Source: Tritonibacter scottomollicae (GTDB taxonomy: Bacteria; Pseudomonadota; Alphaproteobacteria; Rhodobacterales; Rhodobacteraceae). Taken from it: 64,000 bases of DNA. Location of the stretch: positions 1 to 64,000 of the forward strand of contig NZ_PVUF01000008.1 in NCBI RefSeq assembly GCF_003003215.1, read 5' to 3'. The notes beneath the pieces were generated by a model. It did no database searches and was not told the origin of the DNA. It saw nothing but the letters and a program-made list of their open reading frames with translations. Positions 19,801-28,608 of the stretch are shown piece by piece; positions within the stretch are counted from its first letter, which is position 1, and each line of letters starts with the position of its first letter. Position numbers and translations under genes: made by a program.

Positions 19801-19965
19801 GTGACCGTCGATTGGCAACGCAAAGAGAGCGCACGGGCGAAGTTGCGAGTTCTGGTTCGGCGCATATTGAAGAAATATGGCTACCCGCCCGATTTGGCCC
19901 CAGCAGCAATCAGTTTGGTGCTGAGCCAAGCTGAAACGCTCTTAAGTTGGCAGGCTCCGCAGTAA
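16819..19965 (+). CDS. hsdR: Type I restriction-modification endonuclease/translocase
   Basis: 1048 residues. The nuclease motif is in [20 protein letters not shown] (about 140-160, PD...ELK). The translocase follows, with Walker A TQGSGKS (about 301), DEAH (about 406) in [12 protein letters not shown], motif III GFTGTPI, and the C-terminal helical domain that docks on HsdM/HsdS. It cuts unmodified DNA far from the recognition site after ATP-driven tracking. All motifs are intact. It overlaps the preceding gene by 4 bp. The next 1 kb is IS debris, so this ends the defence operon. Confidence 0.95.
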   Translation: MSFTEDLVEQVALSILQDLGWRYEDSISIAPDGPNKRRVSNGDVVLGGLLEDAARRLNPDIPDEALQNALRQVQISETPSLIEENRRIHRLLVDGIDVEYRRPDGSIKGDKVRLIDLANSANNDFMVTNQFTVVEGGYNRRPDVVAFVNGLPLVVIELKNAASENASITDAYHQLQTYKSQIPSLFRANAALITSDGLLARIGSLSAGEDRFMPWRTVTGAQDDFTPEGPKEMDTLLRGGLQPERLLQLVRDFTVFGDKGDGVFKIIGGYHQFHGARKALASAIDAVSMDGDRKVGVIWHTQGSGKSFLMAFFAGLLVRAPELQNPTILVVTDRNDLDDQLYGTFSLCRDLIRQTPEQIEDREDLRQKLDRQSGGVIFSTLQKFSPMAGEEDFPKLSERRNIIVIADEAHRSQYGFDAKLNTATGARRYGYAHYLRQALPNASFAGFTGTPIEATDVNTPAVFGEYVDIYDISRAVEDKATVPIFYESRLARVELEQDKLPEIDAAVDALFDDETLLEQEKAKSNWSSVERLVGAPPRLEKVAQDIVKHFEDRVEGMAGKGMIVCMSRAICVDLYDRITALRPGWHSDDDKEGAVKIVMTGSASDPLDWQPHIGSKARRDLLAKRARDPDDPLRLVIVRDMWLTGFDAPSMHTMYIDKPMRGHGLMQAIARVNRVFKDKPGGLVVDYIGIGQNLKKALQNYTATDRDQTGIDEEEAVATLQELVERCQDFFCGFNYQAGIEGEPQERLQALAGAIEWALEKQKACSDKATDDKEKKVELNYYADLVANLSKAFALASASDYAQRVKEEVGFFQAVRAALSKSSPKTAMSKREKEFAIGQLISDAIADASIIDVLAAAGIKTPEISVLSEEFLAEIQNMEHKNLALEALKKLLSGEIKARQQRNVVEAKAFSERLQAAVARYHANAITSLEMIQELIDMAKDMKASADRGDDLGLNEEELAFYDALAQNQSALEVLGNDELRQIAHVLVEQLQKNVTVDWQRKESARAKLRVLVRRILKKYGYPPDLAPAAISLVLSQAETLLSWQAPQ

Positions 19966-20069
19966 CCGGCGGGGCTCCACGTTTAAGTTAGCCTTCGCCG
20001 TTGTTTCGATGAGCGTTGCGCGGGCACGCAGTGCGTTTACGATGCGGATAGAACCCAAGCAAAACAATT

Positions 20070-20385
20070 TCCGGCTGCGCTTGGTGCGAGCCTTGCCCTT
20101 GATGCGTTGAATTGGTCGGTTCTGGATTTTTTGATCAGTGTGGCCAAGACGATCAACGGCTTGTTCAAGGCGCAGGTCATTTACCGCCGCGGCCCTTGGC
20201 GCAACTTCGAGACAGTGGAAAACGAAACACTCGAATGGGTGGACTGGTTTAACAACCACCCTCTGCTTGAGCCTATCGGGAACATTCCACCGGCAGAAGC
20301 GGGGCCAATTTCAATGCGGCTATGGAAACTGAGGAACGCGCCGCGTAACTAACTGCAATCAGCCTCCGGCAAACCCGGTGCGGTT
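20070..20385 (+). pseudogene. IS3-family orfB remnant and right end
   Basis: KTINGLFKAQVIYRRGPWR and LEWVDWFNNHPLLEPIGNIP match the C-terminus of IS3-type OrfB. A frameshift near 20305 moves the ending (NFNAAMETEERAA then TAA at 20346-20348) into another frame. The bases that follow (CCTCCGGCAAACCCGGTGCG) are a typical IS3 right end. Upstream, ASLALDALN-like coding suggests an internal deletion. No intact element remains. Confidence 0.65.
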
Positions 20386-20506
20386 CAATCGTTCAGCCAG
20401 AGTCGGCTCTTCTTAGAAGTCGGCAAGTGCCGGGTCGACCGCACGAAACCAAGCGGTGGGGCACTACCGCGGTGCGAGGGTCACGATAGCTGCGGTGGCC
20501 ACTTTA

Positions 20507-20675
20507 GCGACAACTATATGGATATCACCGCCGGAGCCGTATCGAGACCAAGATGCACTGCATGAAGCTGATGGGCTAATCGCTGATGGCACGGGACTTC
20601 GATCAGCAGGCCACGGAGATACAAATCTGGATGGCTGTCCTCAACCGCTACATCGCTCTTGGCATACCGCTTCTT
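20507..20675 (+). pseudogene. IS5-family transposase 3' fragment
   Basis: Plus-strand reading gives YGYHRRSRIETKMHCMKLMG, stop, then [20 protein letters not shown] and NRYIALGIP, the C-terminus of IS5 transposase with a CAG-to-TAA nonsense change. It is a relative of the element at 8440-9445 but in the opposite orientation. It marks the seam between the restriction operon and the denitrification genes. Confidence 0.7.
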
Positions 20676-20686
20676 TGCTTCGAAGT

Positions 20687-20700
20687 TTGTCGAAGAACAA
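20687..20700 (+). promoter_or_regulatory. FNR/NnrR-type box upstream of pseudoazurin
   Basis: TTGTCGAAGAACAA has the TTG-N8-CAA form of the FNR/DNR/NnrR family with the TTGTC half-site usual for nitric-oxide regulators. It is centred 78 bp before the pseudoazurin ATG. Three similar boxes lie before norC, hemN and nirK. Confidence 0.5.
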
Positions 20701-20771
20701 CAAATACGTTCCTCAGATGGTCGATAAAGCGTTCAGAAAAGAAAACTACAGAACGCATGAAAGGAACTCAG

Positions 20772-21200
20772 ATGTTCAAGAAAATCAGCTACGCCATTGT
20801 CTTCGCCTGTACTGCGGCCATCGCCCAAGCAGAAACCTTTGAGGTGAAGATGCTCAACAAAGGTGAGGCCGGCGCGATGGTTTTTGAACCCGCCTACGTC
20901 AAAGCTATGCCCGGTGACGTCATTCATTTCATTGCCACTGACAAGGGACACAATGTGGAAAGCATCAAGGGGATGCTGCCTGAAGGGAGCGAGAGCTTTA
21001 AGAGCAAGTTCAATGTCGACTATGAGCTGACGGTGGATGCCGAGGGGCTCTATGGTATCAAATGCACCCCGCACTACGGCATGGGTATGGTTGCGCTTAT
21101 TCAGGTCGGGGACGCCGTGAACTTGGAGGCGGCTCAGGGCGTCAAGCAAAGAGGCAAATCCAAAGGCCGCTTTGAAGATTTGTTTGCGCGAGTTCAGTGA
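20772..21200 (+). CDS. Pseudoazurin (periplasmic blue copper protein)
   Basis: 142 residues with a signal peptide ([14 protein letters not shown]). The mature part is a cupredoxin with the copper ligands H60 (KGHNVES), C98 and H101 (KCTPHYG) and M106 (GMGM). Pseudoazurin carries electrons from the bc1 complex to copper nitrite reductase and other denitrification enzymes. AGGA precedes the ATG at 20772 by 6 nt; the longer frame from 20586 is an IS5 tail. It pairs with nnrS downstream and with nirK 12 kb away. Confidence 0.9.
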   Translation: MFKKISYAIVFACTAAIAQAETFEVKMLNKGEAGAMVFEPAYVKAMPGDVIHFIATDKGHNVESIKGMLPEGSESFKSKFNVDYELTVDAEGLYGIKCTPHYGMGMVALIQVGDAVNLEAAQGVKQRGKSKGRFEDLFARVQ

Positions 21201-21228
21201 ACGAAAATTCCGGATAACCAAAAACAAG

Positions 21229-21257
21229 GGCGGCACTTTCCCGGTGTCGCCTTTTTT
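21229..21257 (+). terminator. Intrinsic terminator after pseudoazurin
   Basis: GGCGGCAC and GTGTCGCC form an 8-bp stem (one G-T pair) around a 7-nt loop and are followed by six Ts. It would separate most pseudoazurin transcripts from nnrS. Confidence 0.8.
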
Positions 21258-21279
21258 GCCCCGTTGCAGGAAACAAGAC

Positions 21280-22479
21280 ATGTCCCACCCTCAATCTTAT
21301 TCCGGCCCCGCCTTCCTGTCCTATGGGTTTCGCCCCTTTTTCATGGCTGCGTGCCTGTTCGCCGTTGTGATCATACCGCTATGGATGCTGATCTGGACGG
21401 GGGGGCTGACGCTGCAAAGTGTTCTGATGCCCGTTGATTGGCACAGTCATGAGATGATCTTTGGCTATGGCAGTGCCGTGATTGCAGGTTTTCTGTTTAC
21501 CGCGGTGCCCAACTGGACAGGTGGCATGCCGACCCGTGGCCGGCCATTGTGTGCGATGCTGATGCTATGGTTGGCGGGGCGCATTGCTGTCTTTGGTGCG
21601 GTGCCCCTGCCGTGGGGCATAGTCGTCAGTATCGATAGCGCGTTCCTGCTCGTGTTGGCGGTACTCGTGGCGCGTGAAATCATCTCTGGAAAGAACTGGC
21701 GCAACCTAATGGTTCTGGTGCCGGTTTCGCTTCTTGGATTGAGTAATCTGTTCTTCTTTGTCGAGAGTGCGCTGGTGGGGCAAGCGGTCGTCAGCCGGCG
21801 ACTGGGCTTGGGGCTGGTGATCTTCCTCGTGTTGCTGATCGGCGGGCGCATCATTCCAAGCTTTACCCGCAACTGGTTGAACCAGAAGGGGGATCGCCAT
21901 CTTCCTACGCCCTTCGGAAAGTTTGACCAGCTGAGCCTCCTGGCCACTCTTCCGGCGCTGGTGGTTTGGGTCATCTGGCCACAGACCCTGAGTGCTGCGG
22001 TGCTCATGTGTCTGGCGGCCCTGCTGCAAACTGTACGTCTGGCGCGTTGGCGTGGATTGTCGACGCTGCGCAATCCGGTACTGGCGATGTTGCATATCGC
22101 GTTCCTGTTTGCGCCGGTCGGGATGCTGGCAAATGCAGCGGCGGCGATTGGATCTCTTGACGCCAGCGCTGGCCTGCACATCTGGGGCATCGGCGCGATT
22201 GGTGGCATGACAGTTGCCGTGATGATGCGGGCGACAATGGGGCATACCGGACGTGCGCTGGTGTCGGGACCGGTACTGAACCTCGCCTTCATAGGATTGA
22301 TACCAGCACTGTTGGGGCGGTTATTCCCTCATGTCGAGTTCCCGGGTGGAGTCACGGGGCTTGATCTGGCGGCGTTGTTCTGGACGCTTTCCTTTGCGCT
22401 GCTCTGCTGGAAGCTTGTGCCGTGGCTCGCGATGCAACGCCAGGATCGCAAACGGCCGACACCGCTGCGCAGTCGTTGA
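21280..22479 (+). CDS. nnrS: NnrS-family haem-copper membrane protein
   Basis: 399 residues from the ATG at 21280 (AGGAA 9 nt before). About 12 hydrophobic helices; FLSYGFRPFF, the HSHEM motif in VDWHSHEMIFGYG and RATMGHTGRAL are NnrS signatures. NnrS proteins bind haem and copper and protect the cell from nitric oxide produced during nitrite reduction. It lies in the nor/nir cluster and converges on the nor operon. Confidence 0.92.
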   Translation: MSHPQSYSGPAFLSYGFRPFFMAACLFAVVIIPLWMLIWTGGLTLQSVLMPVDWHSHEMIFGYGSAVIAGFLFTAVPNWTGGMPTRGRPLCAMLMLWLAGRIAVFGAVPLPWGIVVSIDSAFLLVLAVLVAREIISGKNWRNLMVLVPVSLLGLSNLFFFVESALVGQAVVSRRLGLGLVIFLVLLIGGRIIPSFTRNWLNQKGDRHLPTPFGKFDQLSLLATLPALVVWVIWPQTLSAAVLMCLAALLQTVRLARWRGLSTLRNPVLAMLHIAFLFAPVGMLANAAAAIGSLDASAGLHIWGIGAIGGMTVAVMMRATMGHTGRALVSGPVLNLAFIGLIPALLGRLFPHVEFPGGVTGLDLAALFWTLSFALLCWKLVPWLAMQRQDRKRPTPLRSR

Positions 22480-22509
22480 TCTGAAGCTTGGGCCGGTAGA
22501 ATGCAGATG

Positions 22510-22529
22510 CAGGCGGGATTATCCGCCTG
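22510..22529. terminator. Hairpin between the convergent nnrS and nor operons
   Basis: CAGGCGG and CCGCCTG form a 7-bp perfect stem around GATTAT in the gap between the two stops. It can act in both directions; no strong T-run is present. Confidence 0.5.
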
Positions 22530-22585
22530 TATCGTTTCATGTGCCTGATGTCTGCGTGGGGTGGGACACATGTGCTGCGCAGGGA

Positions 22586-23269
22586 TTATCCGGGAAATGG
22601 CCATGCGCCGATAGCAGATGCATGCAGGTGCAAGACGACGCACCAGAGCAACACGCCAACCGCGCCGCGCAACATAACGGCGCGGGTATTTTCCTGCCAC
22701 CATGCGTGATCAAACACTGGCCGAAGCGACAGGATCGGCGCACCGGCAAAAGCGCCAGGGCCAATGGTTCTGAGTGCCCGTCGGTCAAATGCTGGCATCG
22801 CCAGCAGCGAAAACAGTGCAAAAAGACCAAAAAGGATGACATGCGGCAGATCGCCATTGGGCAGCAAATGTGCCAGAGCCCAAAGTGTGAGCGCCAGCAG
22901 CACAGGGTGGCGGGTGATTGCGGCAAAGCCGGGGTGGGCGGGATCATACTCTCGCCTGCGACTGGCACCAAGGCTACCGGGCAGTCCGGCCCCGATCCCG
23001 CAGGCGGCCAGCACGAACGCAATTGGTGTTGCCACGAATGGAATCCAGCGCGTCCATGGTGCCTGGGGCCAAAGCTCGATATAGGGCGCGCGGCCTGCGG
23101 CTGAAATCACCCAGCCCAACAGGATCAGCGACGCCAGCCCGTAGAGGGCAAAATAGGCGCGCCTTCCTAGGAGCCTTATCAGGGTCCCCCTCAGGCCCCC
23201 AACACGCGGCAGAAGGTGGCTGAGCAAGAAGGCCCCCAGCGCCAGTGCGAATTCCTGCCAGCCGGTCAT
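22586..23269 (-). CDS. nnrU: NnrU-family membrane protein
   Basis: 227 residues with about six hydrophobic segments; FALALGAFLLSHLLPRV, RRAYFALYGLASLILL and HPGFAAITRHPVLLALTLWA are typical of NnrU. In Rhodobacter sphaeroides nnrU lies after norCBQD and is needed for nitric-oxide metabolism; the exact role is unknown. The start at 23269 overlaps the preceding gene by 4 bp, so it is the last gene of the nor operon. Confidence 0.88.
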   Translation of the reverse strand: MTGWQEFALALGAFLLSHLLPRVGGLRGTLIRLLGRRAYFALYGLASLILLGWVISAAGRAPYIELWPQAPWTRWIPFVATPIAFVLAACGIGAGLPGSLGASRRREYDPAHPGFAAITRHPVLLALTLWALAHLLPNGDLPHVILFGLFALFSLLAMPAFDRRALRTIGPGAFAGAPILSLRPVFDHAWWQENTRAVMLRGAVGVLLWCVVLHLHASAIGAWPFPG

Positions 23270-23490
23270 GTTTTCTCGGCCTGGGTGATTAGTCCATGGA
23301 TATGGCGGGCAAACATCCATGCTGCGGGTAGGCCGAGCACTCCTCCGATCACCACGCTCATATGCGGGGTGAGCACGTCCCATCCGAGCCAACTGCCGAT
23401 CAGCGAGGCAAAAAAGACGTTGATGGCAGCGGCCCCTGCCGCCAAGGGGTAGAGGCAGGCCACTAGTTTGCAGGACACGCGCGGGATCAT
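23266..23490 (-). CDS. Small membrane protein of the nor operon (NorF-like)
   Basis: 74 residues with two hydrophobic helices (LVACLYPLAAGAAAINVFFA and MSVVIGGVLGLPAAWMFA). Size and place fit NorF-type accessory proteins of nitric oxide reductase, but I cannot prove homology. The start overlaps the upstream stop by 4 bp (ATGA) and the stop overlaps nnrU by 4 bp. Confidence 0.7.
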   Translation of the reverse strand: MIPRVSCKLVACLYPLAAGAAAINVFFASLIGSWLGWDVLTPHMSVVIGGVLGLPAAWMFARHIHGLITQAEKT

Positions 23491-23666
23491 CTCCGGCTCA
23501 CCAGCACATGTACGGAGACCAATGCTGCGAGCAACAGCAGGGATGCGATGAAGAACCAGAACTCCGCGACGTCGGTTTGCGGTTGTGGAATGGGGCGCTC
23601 GAAGGGGGCGGCATGCGCGGAAAGCGGGATCAGAAGGGAAGCTAGCGTGCAATAAAGACGTTTCAT
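23487..23666 (-). CDS. Small membrane protein, NnrT-like
   Basis: 59 residues: a signal-like N-terminus (MKRLYCTLASLLIPLSAHA), a short PFERPIPQPQTDVAEFW linker and one membrane helix ending SVHVLVSRR. Its place directly after norD and before nnrU corresponds to nnrT in Rhodobacter sphaeroides. It probably helps assemble or stabilise nitric oxide reductase; that is inferred from position. Confidence 0.65.
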   Translation of the reverse strand: MKRLYCTLASLLIPLSAHAAPFERPIPQPQTDVAEFWFFIASLLLLAALVSVHVLVSRR

Positions 23667-23667
23667 T

Positions 23668-25545
23668 TCAGTGCTCCATCGTAAGGGATTGATAGATCTC
23701 GGGCAGGGCGCGGGGCAATCTGTCCGGGTCCGGCAGCAAAGTGAAACCGGCGCGGCCAAAGATGCGCGCAAACCAGTCCTGCCCGTCGGCGTCGATCACC
23801 ACCGCATGCACTGCATGCCCGAGCGCGCGGGCCTCGCGCACTGCCATGCGGCTGTCTTCGATGCCATGCACGCCTTCGTAGTGATCAAGATCGTTGGGCT
23901 TGCCATCGGTCAATACTAGGAGCAGGCGGCGGGCGCTGCCCTCTTGGGCCAGTTGGGCGGAAGCATGTCGGATTGCAGCGCCAAGCCGCGTGTAGTGGCC
24001 GGGCGTGAAGCTGCCGATACGGGCGGTGATATCCGCATCCATCTGTTCGTCAAAGCGTTTGGCACGGGTCAGAAAGACCCGGTCTCGGCGCAGTGAGGAA
24101 AACCCCCAAATGCCAAGGCGGTCGCCGGCGGTTGCAATCCCAGCAGCCAGCGCGGCCAGCGCCTCGCGGGCGGTCTCTATAACAGGGCGTGCGCCCACGG
24201 TGGCTTCGGTTGAGCGGGAACAATCAATGAGGACAGCGACGCTGAGATCCCGTGCCATCGGGCGGTTAGCCTGCCAGACACGGTCGCTGCCTTGTTGCCC
24301 CATCCGCAGATCGACCTGCGATTGTACCGCTGCATCCAGATCCAGCTCATCACCGTCCAGCTGCCGCGTCAGCATCACGCGTTTCGGCATGAGCGGCGCA
24401 AACTGGCGCTGCACCCGCGCCACCAGACGCGGATCGGGGCAGAAATCCGTGGCCGGGTCGGCGTCGACCTCCAGTACGCGAGCATGGTCCGGCATATGGC
24501 GACCAAGGCGATGGTTCCACTCAGGGTAGGTGTAACGATCCGCCAGGCGTTCGTGTTCCGCATCTTGCGGCGACAGGTCGAGAGAGATCCGCAAGCGCGA
24601 GGCTGCGCGCTTCATCTGCTGGGACAGGGTGATGTTGTCCTGATCCTCCGCCGCTTTTTGTGCGTTCTCGGTGTCGTCGTCATCCACCATCCGGTTGATG
24701 TTCAGACTTTCGGCCCAGGACAGGATGGACTCAAACCGATGAACGATGAAGCTGTCTTTGCGGTCGGCCTGTTCGCGTTCTTCGCGAAGACCGGTCTTGC
24801 GGGTGGCCATAGCCACACTGGGCGTGTCCGCCTTCTCGGTATCGGGGACAGGCGGTCGGCCCTTGCGTGCTGCTGGAAGGCGTAGCCAGATCGGAAGCGG
24901 CTGAAAACTGCGGTATCCTCGTGGTGCAGTGCAATCGCATCGGTCCGCAACAACACAGGGCGATCCAAGCTGGTCAAGGATCATCCGCTCGATGCGGGCC
25001 TCAAAGCGCGGCAGGCCGGTGCGTTGCCGCGTTGCTGCGATATGGCTGCAGAGCGCAGCATACGCGTTGCGCAAGCCCGGACAGGTGGAAAAGGCGTGAT
25101 CTGCCGCCTTTGCGTTTGCGGCAATTTCTCCCTGATCCGCCTGATAGGGATCAGCAGGCGCAGTCGGTAGGTCAATATGTGAGGCCATGGCAGCGAGCCA
25201 CAGATAGGCCTGTCGGTTGAGGGTCTGGGTCGGGAAAGCGTCCATCACTGGTGGCAGGCGCAGCCGCTCACCATCAAAGCTGGCGACATAGCCGATCTCA
25301 CGCGGGGTGCCGATGCGGCGCAGGCGATCTGTGCGGTGTTCCAAGGCGGCTGCCGGCGCTTCGAGGATCTCAACGCCGCTGTTGCCACCCAAAGCGCGAA
25401 ACAGGATGGCGACGCTGCCACGGACATCGCCATAGTGCACCGCCGCCTCCGCATCGGGGCGCTCAGCCCCGATGCGTGTGGCCATGTTGTGCCACAGGTT
25501 GCCCACGGTCTCTTCGGGTTCAAGAAGGTCAAGCGCGTGCATCAT
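23668..25545 (-). CDS. norD: Nitric oxide reductase activation protein NorD
   Basis: 625 residues from ATG 25545 (a second ATG follows at 25542). The C-terminal von Willebrand factor A domain has the MIDAS motif DCSRS in DLSVAVLIDCSRSTEA and a later TDGKPND. NorD works with the AAA+ protein NorQ to mature the NorCB complex, probably inserting the non-haem iron. The start lies 4 nt after the norQ stop. Confidence 0.92.
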   Translation of the reverse strand: MMHALDLLEPEETVGNLWHNMATRIGAERPDAEAAVHYGDVRGSVAILFRALGGNSGVEILEAPAAALEHRTDRLRRIGTPREIGYVASFDGERLRLPPVMDAFPTQTLNRQAYLWLAAMASHIDLPTAPADPYQADQGEIAANAKAADHAFSTCPGLRNAYAALCSHIAATRQRTGLPRFEARIERMILDQLGSPCVVADRCDCTAPRGYRSFQPLPIWLRLPAARKGRPPVPDTEKADTPSVAMATRKTGLREEREQADRKDSFIVHRFESILSWAESLNINRMVDDDDTENAQKAAEDQDNITLSQQMKRAASRLRISLDLSPQDAEHERLADRYTYPEWNHRLGRHMPDHARVLEVDADPATDFCPDPRLVARVQRQFAPLMPKRVMLTRQLDGDELDLDAAVQSQVDLRMGQQGSDRVWQANRPMARDLSVAVLIDCSRSTEATVGARPVIETAREALAALAAGIATAGDRLGIWGFSSLRRDRVFLTRAKRFDEQMDADITARIGSFTPGHYTRLGAAIRHASAQLAQEGSARRLLLVLTDGKPNDLDHYEGVHGIEDSRMAVREARALGHAVHAVVIDADGQDWFARIFGRAGFTLLPDPDRLPRALPEIYQSLTMEH

Positions 25546-25549
25546 GATG

Positions 25550-26344
25550 TCACCCGTAGACAGATGCAGTGAGGTCGCGCAGCGCCTGACAGACGTCTGC
25601 CTCGTCACTGAGGGGGGCGATGATCGCCACCTCCAGCGCAAGATCCACGCTCATGCCATTTGCAATCAGCGTGGCGGCGTAGATCAGCAGCCGGGTCGAG
25701 ACCCCTTCTTCGAGATCCATACCCGAGAGGTTTCGGATATGCCCCGCCAGTCGTACCAGAGCCGCTGCGCGATCATGATCCAGGCCGCTTTCCTCGGTCA
25801 CCACTGCGGTTTCAATGTCGGCCTCCGGGAAATCAAAGCCAACGGACAGAAAACGTTGCCGCGTCGAAGGTTTGAGCTTTTTCAGGATGTTCTGGTAGCC
25901 GGGGTTGAAGCTGGCGACCAGCATGAAGGATTTGGGGGCCACCAGTTCCTCGCCCGTGCGGTCGATCACCAACCGGCGGCGGTCATCGGTCAGCGGATGT
26001 AGTACCACGGCCACGTCCTTGCGGGCCTCGACCACCTCATCGAGATAACAAATCCCCCCTTCGCGCACCGCGCGGGTCAGCGGCCCGTCGACCCAGACTG
26101 TTTCGCCACCTTTGAGCAGATACCGTCCGATCAGATCGGCTGCTGAGAGGTCATCGTGACAGGCAACGGTGTAGAGGGGCAGCCCGAGCCGGGCTGCCAT
26201 ATGTTCCACAAAGCGGGTCTTGCCGCAGCCGGTCGGGCCTTTCAGCAACATGGGCAATTGGTTCGCCTGTGCCATTTCAAAGACCGAAACCTCGTCATGT
26301 GCCGCCTGATAGAACGGGACTTTCGGGGTGTTGATTGCGTTCAT
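25550..26344 (-). CDS. norQ: Nitric oxide reductase activation ATPase NorQ
   Basis: 264 residues from ATG 26344; a GTG at 26350 overlapping norB is also possible, but GGAGAG sits well for the ATG. It is a MoxR-type AAA+ ATPase: Walker A GPTGCGKT, Walker B ICYLDEV, sensor FNPGYQN. It partners NorD in activating NorCB. It lies 2 nt after the norB stop in the nor operon. Confidence 0.93.
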   Translation of the reverse strand: MNAINTPKVPFYQAAHDEVSVFEMAQANQLPMLLKGPTGCGKTRFVEHMAARLGLPLYTVACHDDLSAADLIGRYLLKGGETVWVDGPLTRAVREGGICYLDEVVEARKDVAVVLHPLTDDRRRLVIDRTGEELVAPKSFMLVASFNPGYQNILKKLKPSTRQRFLSVGFDFPEADIETAVVTEESGLDHDRAAALVRLAGHIRNLSGMDLEEGVSTRLLIYAATLIANGMSVDLALEVAIIAPLSDEADVCQALRDLTASVYG

Positions 26345-26346
26345 GA

Positions 26347-27690
26347 TCACTCTCCCGGAGTTGTGACTGGGCCGGGCGCGATGAGTTCACGCCGCACGAC
26401 CAATTGGCTGTAGATGAACAGGAGTGCCCCAAGGACCACCGCAACACCTGCGCCGAACCGCATCATGTAGAAGAGGCCAAGCTGGTCCTGCACTTCCATG
26501 TAATAGTCGCCGACAATGCGCTGCATGTGGGTCTGGATTGTGCCCGCAAACGTCAGCACGAAAGTCATGAAACACATGCCCCCGGTCATCAGCCAAAAGG
26601 ACGCCATGTTGAGCACCTGATTATAGGGCGCGCGGCCCCGGAGTTGCGGCATCGCATAGGTGAACATTGCAAGGTTCATCGCAACATAGGCCCCATAGAA
26701 GGCGAGGTGACCGTGGGCTGCGGTAATCTGGGTGCCATGGGTGTAGAAGTTGACCCCATGCAGCGTGTGCAGAAAGCCCCAGACGCCTGCGCCGAAGAAC
26801 GCGACGGTCGAGGCCCCAAGCGACCATAGGAGGGCTGCTTTGTTGGGGTGGTTCTTGCGACCTTTCCAGACCATGACAAAGGCGAAGCTCATCATCGCGA
26901 AGAAGGGGATCACTTCGAAGACTGAGAAGATCGACCCAATCCACTGCCAGTATCCCGGTGTCCCGATCCAGAAGAAATGGTGACCGGTGCCCAGAATGCC
27001 CGAGAACAATGCAGTTGCGACAATGACATAGAGCCATTTTTCAACGACCTCACGGTCGACGCCGGTCATCTTCAGCATCAGGTAGCCAAGGATTGCCGCC
27101 ATCACCAGTTCCCATGTGGCCTCGACCCAGAGGTGCACGACGAACCACCAGTACATTTTATCAAGCGAGAGGTTGTCGGGGTTGATGAAGGCGAAGACCC
27201 ACAGCAGGCACAGGAGCCATAGCCCCATCAGCAGGATATTGGTGATCGCGGTTTTGCGCCCGGCCAAGACGGTGAGCGAGATGTTCACAAGAAAGATCAC
27301 CGCCGCAACGAGGATGCCGAATTTCACCCAAAGCGGCTGTTCGAGGAACTCGCGCCCGCCATGGATGCCCACGAGATAGGACACCACGGCACCGAGAGTG
27401 CCGACTACCAGGATCGCAAGCTGTATATAGGCCAGTTTGGTCGAAAACAGCTCTCGTTCGCTTTCTTCGGGCACCAGATAATAAGCGGCGCCAAAGAAGC
27501 CGAGTAACAGCCAGACAATCAGCGCGTTTGTATGCAGCATGCGTATGATGTTGAACGGCAGAAGCTCGCTCAGCGTATTGGGGGATATGTAGATCCAGCC
27601 AGCGAGCAGTCCGCCCAGTACCTGGATCGCAAACAAGGCCATCGCCACGAGGAAATAGGCGTAGGCCACTTTTTGTGATTGATATTTCAT
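26347..27690 (-). CDS. norB: Nitric oxide reductase large subunit
   Basis: 447 residues with 12 membrane helices of the haem-copper oxidase superfamily. Key features: VVHLWVEATWE, the GTGHHFFWIG His pair of the haem b3/FeB site, and AAHGHLAFYGAY with the axial haem ligands. It reduces 2 NO to N2O with electrons from NorC. AAGGAG stands 6 nt before the ATG. The size fits the short cNor type, not the quinol-fused qNor. Confidence 0.96.
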   Translation of the reverse strand: MKYQSQKVAYAYFLVAMALFAIQVLGGLLAGWIYISPNTLSELLPFNIIRMLHTNALIVWLLLGFFGAAYYLVPEESERELFSTKLAYIQLAILVVGTLGAVVSYLVGIHGGREFLEQPLWVKFGILVAAVIFLVNISLTVLAGRKTAITNILLMGLWLLCLLWVFAFINPDNLSLDKMYWWFVVHLWVEATWELVMAAILGYLMLKMTGVDREVVEKWLYVIVATALFSGILGTGHHFFWIGTPGYWQWIGSIFSVFEVIPFFAMMSFAFVMVWKGRKNHPNKAALLWSLGASTVAFFGAGVWGFLHTLHGVNFYTHGTQITAAHGHLAFYGAYVAMNLAMFTYAMPQLRGRAPYNQVLNMASFWLMTGGMCFMTFVLTFAGTIQTHMQRIVGDYYMEVQDQLGLFYMMRFGAGVAVVLGALLFIYSQLVVRRELIAPGPVTTPGE

Positions 27691-27756
27691 GATTTTCTCC
27701 TTGCGCCTGCGCTGATCAGAACGTGATGAACTGATCGCGTGCTGCGCGCCTCTCCC

Positions 27757-28209
27757 TCAGCCTGCGTCGTTGGGTGGCCAGTTCTGGGTGTCGGTCTGGT
27801 CGGCCCATCTCAGGAACTCTGCGAGGGCGCGGGTTTCTTCTTCCGTGAGGTCGAAGAACGGCATCTGACGGCGTCCCTCGATGCCCGAGGGCTGGGCCTG
27901 CATCCATCCATTGAGGATCTCAAATGCGCTTTCGGGGTCATCAAGGACGCCCCAGCGCGTCATCACATTGCCCACCTCAGGTGCGAAATACGCACCCTCG
28001 CCATGCAGGGTGTGGCAGTTGATGCAGGAGGCACGTTCCCAGACGTGTTTGCCGAGGCGCACCTCGTCGGTCAGCGGCATTCCGGCGGTGGAGGTTTCGA
28101 CGATATAGCGGTGGCTATGCACGGTCATGGCCACGAACACGACAACGAAGAACAAGGAGCCTCCGTAAAACACGTTCCTGGCCCGCGATTTGGTAAGTAT
28201 TTCTGACAT
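27757..28209 (-). CDS. norC: Nitric oxide reductase cytochrome c subunit
   Basis: 150 residues: one N-terminal membrane anchor (NVFYGGSLFFVVVFVAMTV) and a periplasmic haem c domain with CINCH; the axial Met lies in RRQMPFFDL. NorC passes electrons from cytochrome c or pseudoazurin to NorB. The start at 28209 gives the usual NorC length; the longer frame upstream runs through the promoter. First gene of norCBQD with accessory genes; a TTG-N8-CAA box is centred 67 bp upstream. Confidence 0.95.
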   Translation of the reverse strand: MSEILTKSRARNVFYGGSLFFVVVFVAMTVHSHRYIVETSTAGMPLTDEVRLGKHVWERASCINCHTLHGEGAYFAPEVGNVMTRWGVLDDPESAFEILNGWMQAQPSGIEGRRQMPFFDLTEEETRALAEFLRWADQTDTQNWPPNDAG

Positions 28210-28269
28210 GTCGCGGTCCTGAGTACAGTTGCGGATACCCCACCCATAAAGGCCGACGTGTGTCAGATG

Positions 28270-28283
28270 TTGCGCAAGCGCAA
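28270..28283. promoter_or_regulatory. FNR/NnrR-type box between norC and the DUF1858 gene
   Basis: TTGCGCAAGCGCAA has palindromic arms TTGCGC/GCGCAA and the TTG-N8-CAA form. It is centred 67 bp before norC and 58 bp before the divergent gene, so one dimer could serve both. Confidence 0.6.
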
Positions 28284-28334
28284 AGTTCGGATCTGTTCGT
28301 GAATGCAGAATGTATGAATGGGAGGAACTGACCG

Positions 28335-28589
28335 ATGGCGAAACATGACCCGGAAGACCCTGATCTGCCGCTTGCTGATTTATTCGCGAATTGGCCGGAG
28401 ATGGTGGCGGTGTTTCTCGCCTACAGAATGCTGTGTCCGGGCTGTCCGATTGCCCCGTTTCACACCGTGATTGATGCGTGTGATGAATATGGGCTGGAGG
28501 AACAGGCGTTCCGTGATGTTCTGCAAGACCCAAAGAGGGTGCAACAGCTGAAACAGCAACCGGAAACGCGATGTGGTTCCGGTTCGTGA
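28335..28589 (+). CDS. DUF1858-type small protein with a CPGC motif
   Basis: 84 residues. LADLFANWPEMVAVFLAYRM then LCPGCPIAPFHTVIDACDEYG fits the DUF1858/ScdA-N-like fold, in which a conserved Cys pair (here CPGC) is proposed to be redox-active or to bind a metal cluster. It diverges from norC with a shared regulator box, which suggests induction by NO or low oxygen. A role in nitrosative damage repair is inferred. GGAGG lies 8 nt before the ATG. Confidence 0.75.
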   Translation: MAKHDPEDPDLPLADLFANWPEMVAVFLAYRMLCPGCPIAPFHTVIDACDEYGLEEQAFRDVLQDPKRVQQLKQQPETRCGSGS

Positions 28590-28608
28590 CATTCAACTCG
28601 CCTTAGGC

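Noticed and set aside
22331-23104. Plus-strand frame overlapping the nnrS end and nnrU
   Set aside because: Antisense to nnrU; Cys/Arg/His-rich shadow.
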